Positions 33,740 through 45,077 of a stretch of 64,000 nt of DNA are shown here, piece by piece. Where the stretch lies: NCBI RefSeq assembly GCF_002234675.1, contig NC_019880.2, positions 21,531,289 to 21,595,288 on the forward strand, given 5' to 3'. The stretch is from Oryzias latipes (lineage: Eukaryota > Chordata > Actinopteri > Beloniformes > Adrianichthyidae). The notes under the pieces were generated by a model. That model was not told the DNA's origin, did no database searches, and saw only the letters and a program-made list of their open reading frames with translations. The first letter of the stretch is position 1; every line of letters starts with the position of its first letter. Both the position numbers and the translations under genes were made by a program.

Positions 33740-35026
33740 CCAATGAACATTCATTGGACCCACAAGTAAATGGGATGCGTAACCACCATGAGGGGGAGGA
33801 GCCAGGCTGCTGTGGGCGTGCATGGTTCTTCCATTCTAAATAAATCTGTCTTTTCTCCTCAAACTTCAATTACCCAGCAGCCAGTGGGGGAATGAGCAGC
33901 TTAAAGAGACAGGCGGTGTTCTTTGCTGCTGAACCCACTGATGAACGCTGCTTTCAAATATGCCAACATTTAGAAGACAATAAACAGGATTTTCGAGGGT
34001 TACTGTTAAATTAGTCCATCTTAAACTCTTTGCAAACAAAAGCTTTTGTTAACTACATTTGGGGTTTTTCCAAACCCCCCTTCTTGTCAGTTTGACCCCT
34101 GAGGCCTGTTCACTAAGATGAAAAAGGTTGTTCAACACTTTCAATCTCCAAATAACTGTTTACAGACACGTGGGGCTTTTGACACATTGTGTTGTGTCAA
34201 AGTTGTCATTTTAGTGCATTTGTATTCCTGCATGAATTCCCTCCAGAAATGTGTTTTTGTTTCCTCGTTGTGCCTGTTAGAAAACCTCTCAGTTTCTTTC
34301 CTGCTGACTCACCCCGAGGCCATTAATCTTTAACTATCCTAACCCATTCTGGGCAGCAGGCCAGCTTGCAGCGTAAGCTACATTGGAGGAATAACTACCT
34401 GTAGAAATGTCAGACAAAATGTTAGGAGAGTTTATTTGATCACCTGCAGGTTTAGGATCTGGAAGGTCCCTGCTCATGAGCCTGAAGTGCTGGTTGGGCT
34501 GAATGGGTTCGATCAGTCGTAGTGGTTTAGCGTGATTTCACCATGAGTATCTGATGTTGAACCTCAGCATCAACATGTGGGAACACGTGAGGACAAAGGT
34601 CTCACGGCAGCGTCACTCCTGAAACTTCGCTTTGAACTCGACCAAAACCACTCGGCTCAAAGGAAGAAAATATCAAGAAACTGTGCCTGAAAATAGCCAA
34701 ACTGTAGGAAGACATCGAACAAACACTGCAGCTTTTGCAGCACAACAGTGATGACCCTCCGGTCATCTGATGATCTGATGATGATGATGACATTTTTAGA
34801 CAGAAGGCTAAAAATTGGTGTCGTTTTCTAGGGCATAGTTTCTGCAGAGCGGCAGGAGTTCATTAGAAATTCTACCTTGAGTTGGGGGCGGGAACGTTGG
34901 CATAGAACAACCCTGCCCCCCTTCCAGTTAACCATGACAGGAATTTCTCTATTTGCACTCTCTCCCACTAGCTTACAGCCCTTCACATCCCCAATTTAAC
35001 TTTAGCGGTGCAACAAAAAAGGCGAG
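33740..35026. other. Non-coding stretch, nothing recognised
   Basis: No gene or terminal repeat. A short (gat)n lies at about 34768-34788. Confidence 0.4.
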
Positions 35027-35982
35027 CAGTGGCAGTTTTTGATATAGACAACATGGGCGGTCGCCCAGGGCGGCATTTTCAAAGGGGGCGGCACGGACGA
35101 GGGTAAAAAAATCCTTCAGTATTTTCTTTCTGTAATATAAACAGCGGATTACCTCCGTTCTCGTTTTTTGTTTTTAATGTTAAAGGGCGCACTCTGCTGC
35201 ACGACACTGAAATTTGCGCCCTCACCTCTTGGCTGTAGTCTTTGGAACATAGGTCAAAAAATGCAAACCAGTACTTAAAAAAAAAAAAACAGTGGAGAAT
35301 CGATAAAAAGAACATGGTTGGTGTTCTCGGGGGTTCTTGTGTTTTTCCAAAAAGAAAATTAGTTTAACAAACTCTGGATTTTAAGCTTGACGGCATGCCA
35401 GGTTTTTGATCATCTCACGTGACAATAGATCACATCCACTGCATGAAAAATTGGAAAGAATCAACTGTAAGGATAAAAAAGCGTGAGATTATCAAAACAT
35501 TCCTAAGATCTTCCATGGCTCAGAATCGGCGTTCTGGTTTGGTAGTTATAATCATAAACCACACCATAGCTGAAAAACTAACATTTCAGGATTTGATTGA
35601 TGACTTTTCCTCATATTTCGTTTCTACTAAGAGAAGTCGACCAAGTTCATAGTGTAAGCTATCAGTTTTATTTATGTAGCCCAATATTACAGCAACAGTT
35701 GTCTCAATGGGCTTCAAGCCTTAAGTGCCACTAGTTGTATTATTTTTTTTTAAAATCTAATGGTCATTTGAAACCTCAAGCAAACACGTGTGATGTCATC
35801 CCTGTAAGACTTATTACTTTCAGTATTTTTATAACATTTTTTATTTTATTTGGTAAATATTTGAACAATAAAGTAAACCATAATAAGCAATTGTACTTTT
35901 CTGGGTCATAATTGGGGGGGGTCCCGAGGGGCACTACAAGTGTGGCTCTCCTAGGGCGCCATTTGTGCCAGAACCGCCACTG
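35027..35982. mobile_element. hAT-type non-autonomous element, 956 bp
   Basis: The left end cagtggcagttttt and the right end, reversed, cagtggcggttct are imperfect inverted repeats. The flanks aaggcgag (35019-35026) and aaggagag (35983-35990) agree at 7 of 8 bases, the 8-bp duplication of hAT elements. No intact transposase. Confidence 0.78.
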
Positions 35983-36289
35983 AAGGAGAGTAATACCAGA
36001 TCTATCCATCCATCCAGTTCTGATCCAGATTCCATCTCAGACGAGGAAAACAGACGTTCGTGGATCAGGTGGATAATCAGAAAGGGGCGGAGCCAGGAGC
36101 CGTAGTACCTCATACGTCTCAACTACGAGCTTTTTCACGTTTGTTCCTGATTTACAACGGTTTCATTTAAAAAAAATCACAGAAATGCTCGTAATAAATT
36201 TACTCCATCGTCAGAAGAACATGTTAAAAACATTGGAGTGGGTGTTTAAAGTCAGCGGAACGCTGAGGCAGACGCCTTTTTTCCCGTCA

Positions 36290-36400
36290 ACAGAGCTGCT
36301 AGAACTCCATCTTTCCATCCATCTGCAGAAACGGTTGAACCCCTTCCAGGGTCACGGGGTCGCAGGAGGCCGCTGTTGGGCGAGGGCGGGGGTCACCCAA
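36290..36400 (+). repeat. Fragment of the dispersed repeat (cagggtcacggggt type)
   Basis: tccatccatctgcagaaacg and ccccttccagggtcacgggg match the start of the same repeat family as 12480-13200. Confidence 0.5.
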
Positions 36401-36489
36401 CACCCAACCCCATTACCGACGTGAAGGCCAGGCTCCGCCTGACGCAGTCGAAGCATCAAAGAAAAGAAGGCATTTGAATTGTTACATCT

Positions 36490-37917
36490 TTTATTATAAA
36501 AAAATATTTACAAAGATGCTACAATGTTTGATATAAAAATGCATACATTTTACAACGATACTTAGTCTTTGAAGTTCTAGCTCCCATTCAGACTAGAATG
36601 ACATCCTTCAGGAGTGTTGTGGTACGGTATTAAGCATGTCGTAATACTGTATTGTCATCAATACATTTCATCTGCCTGAGTTATTGATTTCGGAACAAAT
36701 TTGAGAAAAATGCATCTGATTTTGAACCCATTTAGGACAAAGGCAACTGTTTGCATAAAAAGGACCTTTGAGTCATAGACAGTCGTTCTAAAAACACGTA
36801 TGACAGAGCTGCATAGTCGTCTGAAGAGTGACCCGGTTGTAGCGAAAACCAAAATAAAATGGAGGCTGTAATTTGGAAATACGTGATTTGACCTGGAGTT
36901 TGAACCGACAAGTCAATATGGCATGTCTGTACCTGGATAAAATAAATACAATAAATAAAACAATAAATTAGATGGGTTGAAACACAGAATTCTTCATTTG
37001 CAGTAACAAATGATACAAAGAAATATGGCTTCTTGATGCAGTTATCACCCAGATGTTTTAGGAAAAAGCTGCTCCTGATTGGTTCATTGGATCCGTGTAT
37101 AAAAAGCAGAGCGGAGAAATGTAAATACTGTGAACAGACGCGGCGCGGTGCTAACCAACGCTGGGTTGGAGGTTCGATTCCGTGCTCTGCGTAAAGCTTT
37201 TTTTTTTCTCCAAACGCTGCGTCAGAAGTGTGAGGACGCCGCTAGGGACGCCTTTTACAGTCGACTCGCAATGCCAAACCGTGGGAAGACGCCGTCCGAG
37301 TCTGGCTACATTAAAAAAAATCTCCGGAGGGAAAAATAATATCAAATGACGTCTGCAAAACCCCCACCCCGCTGTATTATGCAAAAAAATATATTTCTAT
37401 ATACATGTACGTACATATACATATATTCCATTCATAGTTGCTCAAATCTCTAGGAAAATATGCATTAATTCATAGATTTGGATTTACACTTTGTTCTGGT
37501 CTGGGATGCGTGTAGTGTGATGACCTCCTCCTGTCCGTGTCACAATAAATAGAGCTGAACGTAAAGGCAGACGGCGTGACCGCCGGGAGCTGACGGTCCA
37601 CCTCAAAAACATGGATAGTACGTGTAAAAAAGAAAAAGGACGCGTGGCGTGGCGGTACGGGAAAGGTCTCTGCCTCTTCACAGACGTGGAGTTTGGCAGC
37701 AAAGGAGGAAACCGCTCCCGGACCAGGAGGGCCTGTGGAGGTACCACTCTGGACGGACCGCCACGAGCCCGGCCCGTCTGAACACCCCTCCCGTACCAGG
37801 GTTGGTTTCCCGCTTCGCAAACCTCCAACATTCTATAGAAATCCCTCGAGAGCGCGTGCACATGGCGTGTGCATAGTCTGACAGGAGTCTGTAGGGTCAC
37901 TGGAGACCGTCTGGGTT
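36490..37917 (-). other. cdca4: 3' UTR of cdca4, with poly(A) signal
   Basis: Continuous with the stop codon of the minus-strand cdca4 exon. An AATAAA (minus strand) at about 36490-36495 is the likely end, giving a UTR of about 1.4 kb. It contains AT-rich stretches, a tRNA-like fragment at 37140-37207 and a long tatacatgtacgtacata region near 37400. Confidence 0.55.
37140..37207 (+). repeat. tRNA-like fragment (B box plus T-run) in the cdca4 3' UTR
   Basis: ggttcgattcc at 37171-37181 is a perfect pol III B box. A run of T (about 37198-37207) follows, as a terminator would. A proper A box and acceptor stem are not clear, so this is a SINE head or tRNA relic and not a functional tRNA. Confidence 0.5.
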
Positions 37918-38871
37918 TCAGGAGCCCACGATGATCTCCATGATGTGGTCCAGTTCGTTCAGGTCGGACCTGCAGCTGGCGCTGGAGCTCAGGGCTGTGG
38001 GCGCATGGGAGGACAGGCTCTCCAGCAAATCGTAAGGCCCCATTTTGGGGGTGCTCTGCATGCCCGTCAGCACCGTATCCAGGTCGTAGTAGGACGGGTC
38101 CACGTCCGAAAACAGCTCCTCCAGCGCCGGGTCAGGAGGCGGGGCCGGATGCTTGATCTCAAACGTCCCAAAGACCTGCTCAGCTGTCCTGGAGTCTGCA
38201 CTTAAGTGGTCACGGTCAGCTTCATCTGCCTCCGACATGCACTCCTCGCTGTCCTCCTCCTCATCCTCCTCCTCCTCCTCCTCTTCTTCCTCTTCCTCCT
38301 CCTCCTCCTCTTCACAGTCCCCATCCTCGTCTTCCTCGTCCCAGCAGGGGTCCATGCCAAAGGGCCCTGCCAGGTAAGAGCTGGAGGACAGCTGGGGGGA
38401 CAGAGTGGACATGGTGACCTCCGTCTCCACCTCCCCCTCCATCACCACCTCCTCTGAGTGGTAACCCTCCTCCAGACCGACCACTGGAAACGGCTTTGGG
38501 CTCTGCCCGGCCTGAGCCCCCGGTTCGGTCTGCCGGCACAGCACCTCGGTGGCCACCAGGCGGTCAGCGGGGCACTGGGCGGCCGCCAGCGCCTGGGTCA
38601 TTATCTGCCAGGTGCCGTCCTGGGTCATCTCCTCCTGGATCTGCCGCACCGTGTTGGCTATGAGCACCGAGCGGCACAGGTTTGGCTCCACCAGCATGTG
38701 ACACAGCTGCAGCTTGATCAGCGACATGTCGAGCAGCGACTGCCGCTGCAGGCTGTACGAGGACGACAGCGTCCGAGCCGCTGGGGGCGGGACCGCCGGG
38801 CCCGGGTCACCGCTGGAAGCCGGCTCCTCGGCCGGGTCGGAGAACTTGCGCTTGGTGCCCTTTGGGAACAT
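37918..38871 (-). CDS. cdca4: Cell division cycle-associated protein 4 (SERTA family)
   Basis: Single coding exon, 317 residues. The ATG at 38871-38869 follows a good acceptor (minus-strand ...cccagcag|agaccc), so the frame extending further upstream is intron. Order: KGTKRKFSD at the N-terminus; SERTA domain at about 38-85 with SYSLQRQSLLDMSLIKLQLC and the LVEPNLCRSVLIANTVRQIQ core, the CDCA4-type sequence; an acidic insert at about 178-212 with 16 Glu in a row; FGTFEIKHP, then EELFSDVDPSYYDLDTVLTG; and a C-terminal DLNELDHIMEIIVGS. CDCA4 is a nuclear E2F-responsive co-regulator. Mammalian CDCA4 is about 240 residues, so this protein is longer, mostly because of the acidic stretch. It is the second SERTA gene in the window. 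Confidence 0.95.
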   Translation of the reverse strand: MFPKGTKRKFSDPAEEPASSGDPGPAVPPPAARTLSSSYSLQRQSLLDMSLIKLQLCHMLVEPNLCRSVLIANTVRQIQEEMTQDGTWQIMTQALAAAQCPADRLVATEVLCRQTEPGAQAGQSPKPFPVVGLEEGYHSEEVVMEGEVETEVTMSTLSPQLSSSSYLAGPFGMDPCWDEEDEDGDCEEEEEEEEEEEEEEEEDEEEDSEECMSEADEADRDHLSADSRTAEQVFGTFEIKHPAPPPDPALEELFSDVDPSYYDLDTVLTGMQSTPKMGPYDLLESLSSHAPTALSSSASCRSDLNELDHIMEIIVGS

Positions 38872-40927
38872 GTTGGGTCTCTGCTGGGAGGGCGAGGAAA
38901 GACAAACACGGTGAGACAGGAAATCCACGGCAGCGCCACAAATACTGCCACAAACAAACATGGACAGTCTGACTAACTACTACAGTGACAAAGTAAGTGC
39001 AGTGTAATTATTTATGTGAATGAATGCTGCATGAAGGCTAGTGAGTTGTGTGAACGTCAGGGAGCTAAGACTACAAGCTGCTGAGAGGCAGCAGTGATTT
39101 ACAAATGAACTCTGAGCTACAGTAAAATGCTTGGTTGTGGTTGTTTTGTCTTAAGGTTTGCTCTACCTTTCCTGTTGAGAGGCACAGGCAATAGAAACGC
39201 AGCGTGGTCCCGGCTGCAGCGCTTCAAGTACGTTTGTACGAGCGACAAGCAGCTTTTGTTCACCACCAGTTCTGCCCATTTTAGGCCAGCCTGAGGCAAG
39301 ACTCCTGCTGGGCGAACAACCACACTTTTAACAGACCGCAGAGCCCCCGAAAATAGCAAGGTTACCAACTAAAGGTGGACGCTGCCTCCAAATAAAGGAC
39401 AGACTACAGACACCTCTGTCAAAAAACAGAAAGAGCACTCAGGTTACAGGAGCAGAGCACTTTGCTTCCCCTGTACGGGGTTTACTCACAGGCACCTCCC
39501 ATCAAGACAATCAATGCGGCGCTTTGAGGGATGAAAATCATCATGAAGACAAATGACATTTGCAATTCACATCACTGACACCCTGTAGTGTTAACAGGAA
39601 ATATCTACGTTCATGGTCTACACATGTAGAACTTCAGAAACCAGAAACACAACATTTTTTTCCTTGGGGAGCGGGGAAAAGCAGACTCAGCGTCCTCACG
39701 TGACGGCGCTTCAGCACTCGCGTCTTACACAGAGACAACACCACAGTCCTGCCGCCATAAAAGCCGTTCCACTCCCCTAAACCAACAGGAGGGAACCGTG
39801 CGGCCGTGTCTCATCTGAGAAACCTGTGGGCGGGGCGTTCAAGTCAATGACGGCGTCCTCCGTTTACCCGCACAATCACACAAACGCGTCTGAGAACGGT
39901 GGCCTGAAAAGTACAACATTGGGGTTGACACACAGAGCAGTCAGTCCATCATTTCACAGACAGTGCAGAGTTCTGCAAAAAAAAACCTGAGAGGGTCTAG
40001 AAACCGCCCCAGTTGTCCGCCCCAACAAAGACAGTGAGAGGATAGAAACGCTGGTGTTAAGGCCTTTCACTTGGAGGCTCATCTGCAGCTTTTTGCCAGC
40101 ATGTCGAGGGATTCAAGAAAAAAAATGCAATTAAACATGCACCGAAGAGCTAAGGTGACTTGGTCGTCCTCTAAGAGTAGGAGCTACCTAAAAAACAGAT
40201 GGGAACAAAAACAATTATTCCATCTTACCCTGATCCCTCAGAAGCATGCACTGCATAAGCACAACATTTAAGCCAATGAAAATCCGTAACCAGAGGCGGC
40301 ACCCAAACGCTCAGGTGGTCTTACTCCGAGATCAAACACTTCGTGACAGGGGGGCAGAATGGGGTGGGGAGGGTCATTTAAGAAGGTCCCTGGAGATATA
40401 AAATACAAAAAGGGTAAAAAAAACCAAACAGTTATGGACACAAGCATTTGTGATGTCCCCTACCTCCTCAAAAGGAAAAACCTCTGAAACGTGTACAGAA
40501 ACAGGTCAGAGTTTACTGCACAAACAAGACACTTTTGGACATCCTAAATGGGGTTTTTCTGCAGCCAACACTTTGAAGTTCAGCATTTTGGGGTTAAATG
40601 TCAGACTGGTCCTGTTGAATAAAATAGAGCTTTTGCGTTTTTTTTGTTAAGGACTGAGCCGTGGCAGCAGGCGGTGTGTCTGTTCACATTCAGTCACCAC
40701 ACGTTTACCCCGTTTTAACCACAGTTTGCCGTTTTCTCAGTGATTTCACATTTAAAAGATCTAAAAAATATATATATGAATTTGATCCAAGGTTTTAGTA
40801 GACCTTGGATCAAATTTAGATTTTATGGGTAAAAAAAAAGATCTGAAATTCAAAGTGTTACTGACATAACTGACTTACAAATACAAAATGTTCAGTTCCT
40901 GTATTTATAAAAAAAAACTGGTTGTAC

Positions 40928-41456
40928 AACTGACTGTATAAGAGAACTGGACCGAGCAGCCCCTCCCCCTCTGGCATTCCAAACAGGAAGTACCTGCTGG
41001 CTCCAAGAAGCCAAAATCCCACAGACTTCCAGAGGGAAACAGCTGTTACTCCGTCATACTATTGGTCAGAAGAACCGCTCTGGCTCTGATACCTTTTTTA
41101 AAAAAAATGTTCCTAATAATCCTCAATTTTTCTACATGATATTTTTTCCTTTGTTTAAGTTATTCAAATTATAAACTGACAGATAAGATTCCTCAGTGGC
41201 TACCCACATTCAGATTTCGTATGAATTCAAGTGGTAGGGGTGTAGCTTCCAACGAGCTGACTCCTGATTGGTGAGAGTGATTACTATAGAAACGTCGACT
41301 CAGACCGACCGATCACTGCTCACCGACAACATCTGGTTCCAACATGGTGATGTCTGTATTGCCAAAATTGACAGAATTGACTTTATTTGGCTATAAGAAA
41401 AGCGTTTTCTGTGGATGATGTCACACTCACTCAGTCCAGTTTTTGGAGGTCAATGG
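40928..41456. mobile_element. Foldback element (family R1), middle-size copy
   Basis: Starts caactgactgtataagaga and ends ...cactcactcagtccagttttt. Internal blocks attggtcagaagaaccgctc and gttattcaaattataaact are shared with the copies at 30602 and 49095. Confidence 0.75.
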
Positions 41457-41565
41457 CTCGTCCTGAACGTGACAATGGTATATATATAATAATATATATA
41501 TATATAATATATATATATAAGTATGAAATTCGGGCCTATCCACCAGTTTTTTTTTTCAATGAAAG

Positions 41566-41607
41566 CTGATTTGCTGTGGCGACCCCTAATGGGATGTGCC
41601 AAAAGGT
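41566..41607 (+). mobile_element. Extremely truncated RTE LINE 3' end
   Basis: tgctgtggcgacccctaatg then ggatgtgcc matches the last codons and tail of the LINE at 52490-52520 (cgctgtggcgacccctgatg, then ggaaaagcc). It may be a very short LINE insertion, or a short repeat sharing the LINE's 3' end. Confidence 0.6.
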
Positions 41608-41701
41608 GAACTAATGAAAATAGTTAGTCATCTCATTAAAGAAATGGACCTGGTGTAGCATGGGTGACACACGGGAGTTAGGCTTACCCAATTGGTTTTA
41701 A

Positions 41702-42247
41702 AGGGTCTATGTCCTTCTTTTCTAAAGCCTTTCAGAGTAAACTATATCCATATTTATTATCATATATTACCTTTGGGACACTATTTTCACAGCTTATTTT
41801 CCTACTAGGATGTAAGACGACTCGATCACAGAGGCTCCGCCTTTCTCTCCCTGTGGGTGCCACCCATTTTATGACATCATCCTAGTGCTGGCTTCAGCAG
41901 AGCGTCAAACATCTGAACTTTTCCAAAGATGGATGTTTATAAAAAAAATGAAATTGTTTAGCCGATCACCACTAGCTCCACTGAGAAAGTGGGTGTGTCT
42001 TTTAGCCTGGAGGCGGAGCTGGCAGCTCAGACTCTTCCTGGAAGGGGCGGGTCCTCACTTTGTGATGTCACAATGTGAGGACCCACTTGTTTTCATGGAT
42101 TGGGAGGGGCCGGGGCTCAGAGATCCGGTTTTTAGAGGAATACTCAGAAATGAGTGACTGGATCAAAAAGCCACTTTAGGGATGTTTTTGTGAGGAATGA
42201 ACATTAAAATACACTAAAAAGCATTCATTTGGCATGATATAAGCCCT
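41702..42247. mobile_element. TTAA-flanked non-autonomous DNA element, copy B (complete)
   Basis: TTAA at 41698-41701 and again at 42248-42251. Left end agggtctatgtcc; right end reversed agggcttatatc, so about 12-bp imperfect inverted repeats. 546 bp with no transposase. The interior matches copies A (2578) and C (56230). The agggT terminus and TTAA target suggest a Kolobok-like element; the assignment is inferred. Confidence 0.75.
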
Positions 42248-42599
42248 TTAAATGGTGGGAAAATAAAACATTTAAATTAACAACACATTTGATAATTATA
42301 GTAATTGCCAAATAAATCGATTTGTTCTTAGTTTATTTCACTTCCTAGTAATGTAAAACAAAATGTGTCTAGACTTATGTTTTCAACGTTTACATTTATA
42401 ACATGTCGACTGTTTTTAGAAGATTATTTGCTAATCAAGTTCTTCCCTTTGCACAAGAAGGTTCCAATAATGCGGTTGTATTGATTTTTACATTTGTTTG
42501 TCTGCTATAAATGCTCAATTGTTCTAAGTGGACGTGTATATATAATGAAACCTCCACATAAGGATGTAATCTTGTTTTTCATGATATATTATTGCACTT

Positions 42600-43680
42600 C
42601 GTCTTTTATTTAACCGGGAAATGCTGCCATGCGCCACACGGTGTGGAGACAGATGTGGACAGACACCCGGAAATGCCTCCTTTCACGTCCAGAAACGGAG
42701 AAAACGTGTCGTTTTTGGAGGTGATTTTCATGTAAACAGTGAAGACTTAGAGCTGGGGCCAAACAAAATGCAGCCGCGCTTTACGTCAATGGCTGCTACC
42801 GGGGCCCATCCCCCACCGCGGAGAGAAAAGGCAGCGGCACTTTTACAGCCCGCGCCGCCTAATCAATTAAAACCACCGTCCGCGCGCGCCCCACAAAGCG
42901 GTCGGTTCCCCTCCGTCAACCACGCTCTGGTACCGACCGCCAAGTACGGCGGTGGGAGTGGTGGGGTAAAGAGCCGCCGGCGACGCCGCCGCACGCTTTG
43001 TCTTCCAGCGGCCGACAATGAGGCCATTTTGCGCTGGCGGCTAACAGCTAGCCGGCTAGCCGCGGCGCTACTCTGAATGCGGTCTGTGGACTGGCGCCGG
43101 ATAACCGTCCCCCAATGGTCACAAGCGGGCCTTTCGCGGCGGAATCGAACATATGGCATTTTCTCTGTCCCTGTTCGGTCCTCTTTATAACGTGTAAACT
43201 AGCGAGCGGTAAGCTAGTACGCTCCGAACGCCCACCCTCCCTCCCTCCGCGGTCCTTCCTCCTTTCTCAAAAACAGGAGTTTTCGCGGCGGCCGTGAACT
43301 AAACGTCCCCGACGGTCCCTGCGAGGCCCGGCTGTAAAAACACGGCGGCCGCACTCACCTCGTTTCTGCCTTATTTTACCTGTCTCGGTCATAGGATCGA
43401 CGACAGGGAGAGCGGAGATCGGGTTCAGATGAGATCATTCATGCCACGGCTTCAAAACTGAAGCGGCTCCGTCCTGCTGCTGCGGAGCGGAGCGGAGGAA
43501 GGGAGGGGGAGGGGACCCAGCCAGCCATATGCCGGCCTGCGCCGCGCTCATCATCTGTCTGCCCCGCTCCGAAACACGCAAAAACACGCAATACGCGGCG
43601 GGACGGCGAAACACGTTCACTAAAACGACGAGGCGCACGCACGCCCAAGGGGCGCAAAACGACATTTGTGTAAAGAACGT
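42600..43680 (-). promoter_or_regulatory. cdca4: CpG island with promoter and non-coding exon 1 of cdca4
   Basis: Very CpG-rich compared with the flanks, with many cgg/ccg runs. On the minus strand the donor gag|gtgagt lies at 43359/43358, so exon 1 runs upward from 43359; a second candidate donor is cag|gtaaaa at about 43380. No ATG-initiated frame in the region resembles a known protein. A transcription start is likely between 43400 and 43650. Confidence 0.65.
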
Positions 43681-44395
43681 TGGCAGAAGGATGAAAAGTG
43701 TTTAAAAGACGTGATCCATATGTGTATGTTTAAAAAACATTTGACACAATAACAACGTTCATGCTCTATTTTTTGTGATTTAAGAACATCTGTTACTAGG
43801 GGGAGTAGATTCACTTTAATAACGATTCGATTATTTGTGGTTGACAATATCAATATCGGTTCAGTTTGATCGATCCGATTCTCTGATCTAAAGTGGATCC
43901 AGATCATCTTCATCCAAACTTCCAGCAGTGAGACTCAGACAGACATTTCTGCGACTGAACAGTGAAGTTTTCCAGATTCTTGGATTTCTTCCAGATCATC
44001 AAGTTTAAATGAAATATGTGTCCATACAAACAAGTAAACTAGAATGAATGTCAAATCCATTTACATTCTAGTTTCCTAAAGTTCAGCCCACTCCCAGCCA
44101 GCAAGGCCAAGTGGGCCCTATATGATTTAAAAGTGGGCAGAAAATGTGGCCCCACCTGTGTTTGCCCACGTTGGCTTCAGTGGACAGCTCAGTTGCCCAC
44201 CGGGCAACTGGCTAGTGTAGCAGAAGGGGAAGCGGCCGATGAGGCTGGCAGGACACCACAAACAGGAAAGGTCTTTGAACCCTACGCTCCGATCAAGATC
44301 GCTGATAGAAACCCCACGTTGTTCGATCCCACGGGACGTGGATTGCGTTCGGAGGGCAGCGGGTGTCAGGGCCTCTACTCATTGCGTCTCTTAAG
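43681..44395. other. Intergenic stretch, nothing recognised
   Basis: No motif found. The frame at 44133-44546 runs into the MITE and has no domain. Confidence 0.4.
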
Positions 44396-45077
44396 GCCCG
44401 TACACACCGGGACGAATATTCGCCAGACGTTATTCGCCAGCGTTTTTCGCCACGTCTTTTGTGTTCACACCCAGGCGATTTTCGCTGACGATGAGCCGAG
44501 CAAACATGCAATTTCATTCCCTGACATTAGATGGCGCTTAATGTAAACAGAAATACTCCTGTACACAAGGTGGCGCTGCGCAGCTTCACTCTTCTTAAAG
44601 TCGCTTTTCATACAGAAGAAGAGAGCAAGTATTTACGCGCTTGTCAGAATAATACAAGGAAAACATGAATATTTCAAGCACCAGTTGCTCCAACTAGTGC
44701 TTGGTTCGGGGATATTTTAGAATGTCCGTCATTATTTCTTCGCGGCAGTGTAGACGCTACTTGGCGTCTATCTTCTTCGCTGGTATGTGTGCTTAGAAAG
44801 GCAGTTTTGTGTTTGAGTGCCCCCAAGTTGTGTTTTACTGTGACTTCAGAAGCTCCAGAGACGTGTGCAAAAGCGCCATTCTCATTGGTCGAATAGATTT
44901 CGACGCGACGCGTCAAACCAAAAAAACGAACCCAAGGCGTTTTTTAAAAAGTGACGCTTTGACGCGTGGCGTTTTTTCGCGTCGGTGTGCACACTCACAT
45001 TGGTGCCCTTTGTTTAGTCACAAGGCGTTAAACGTCGGCGAATATCGCGCGCGAAATTCGTCCCGGTGTGAACAGGC
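44396..45077. mobile_element. 682-bp non-autonomous DNA element (MITE)
   Basis: The left end gcccgtacacaccgggacga and the right end, reversed, gcctgttcacaccgggacga match almost base for base; attcgcc strings recur inside both ends. No coding capacity. The target duplication is not clear, so the superfamily is open (Harbinger-like is one possibility). Confidence 0.75.

Larger units (their letters stand above)
38872..43358 (-). other. cdca4: cdca4 intron 1 (about 4.5 kb) with transposon insertions
   Basis: Runs from the acceptor at about 38881 to a strong donor on the minus strand (gag|gtgagt, 43358-43353). It contains an R1 foldback element, a short LINE 3' stub, a (ta)n tract at about 41479-41520 and a TTAA-type element. 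The rest, including about 38900-40925, shows nothing recognisable. Confidence 0.7.

Noticed and set aside
33534-33869. Open frames of PG, RS or QV repeats
   Set aside because: Caused by the 6-bp microsatellite, which keeps all frames open.
38872-38961. 30 extra N-terminal residues for cdca4
   Set aside because: They lie beyond a good splice acceptor and are unlike any CDCA4; the family start MFPKGTKRKF fits the inner ATG.
42621-43159. Frames of 98-151 codons in the cdca4 CpG island
   Set aside because: Arginine/alanine-rich products of CpG-dense DNA with no domain. The region is better explained as promoter and non-coding exon.
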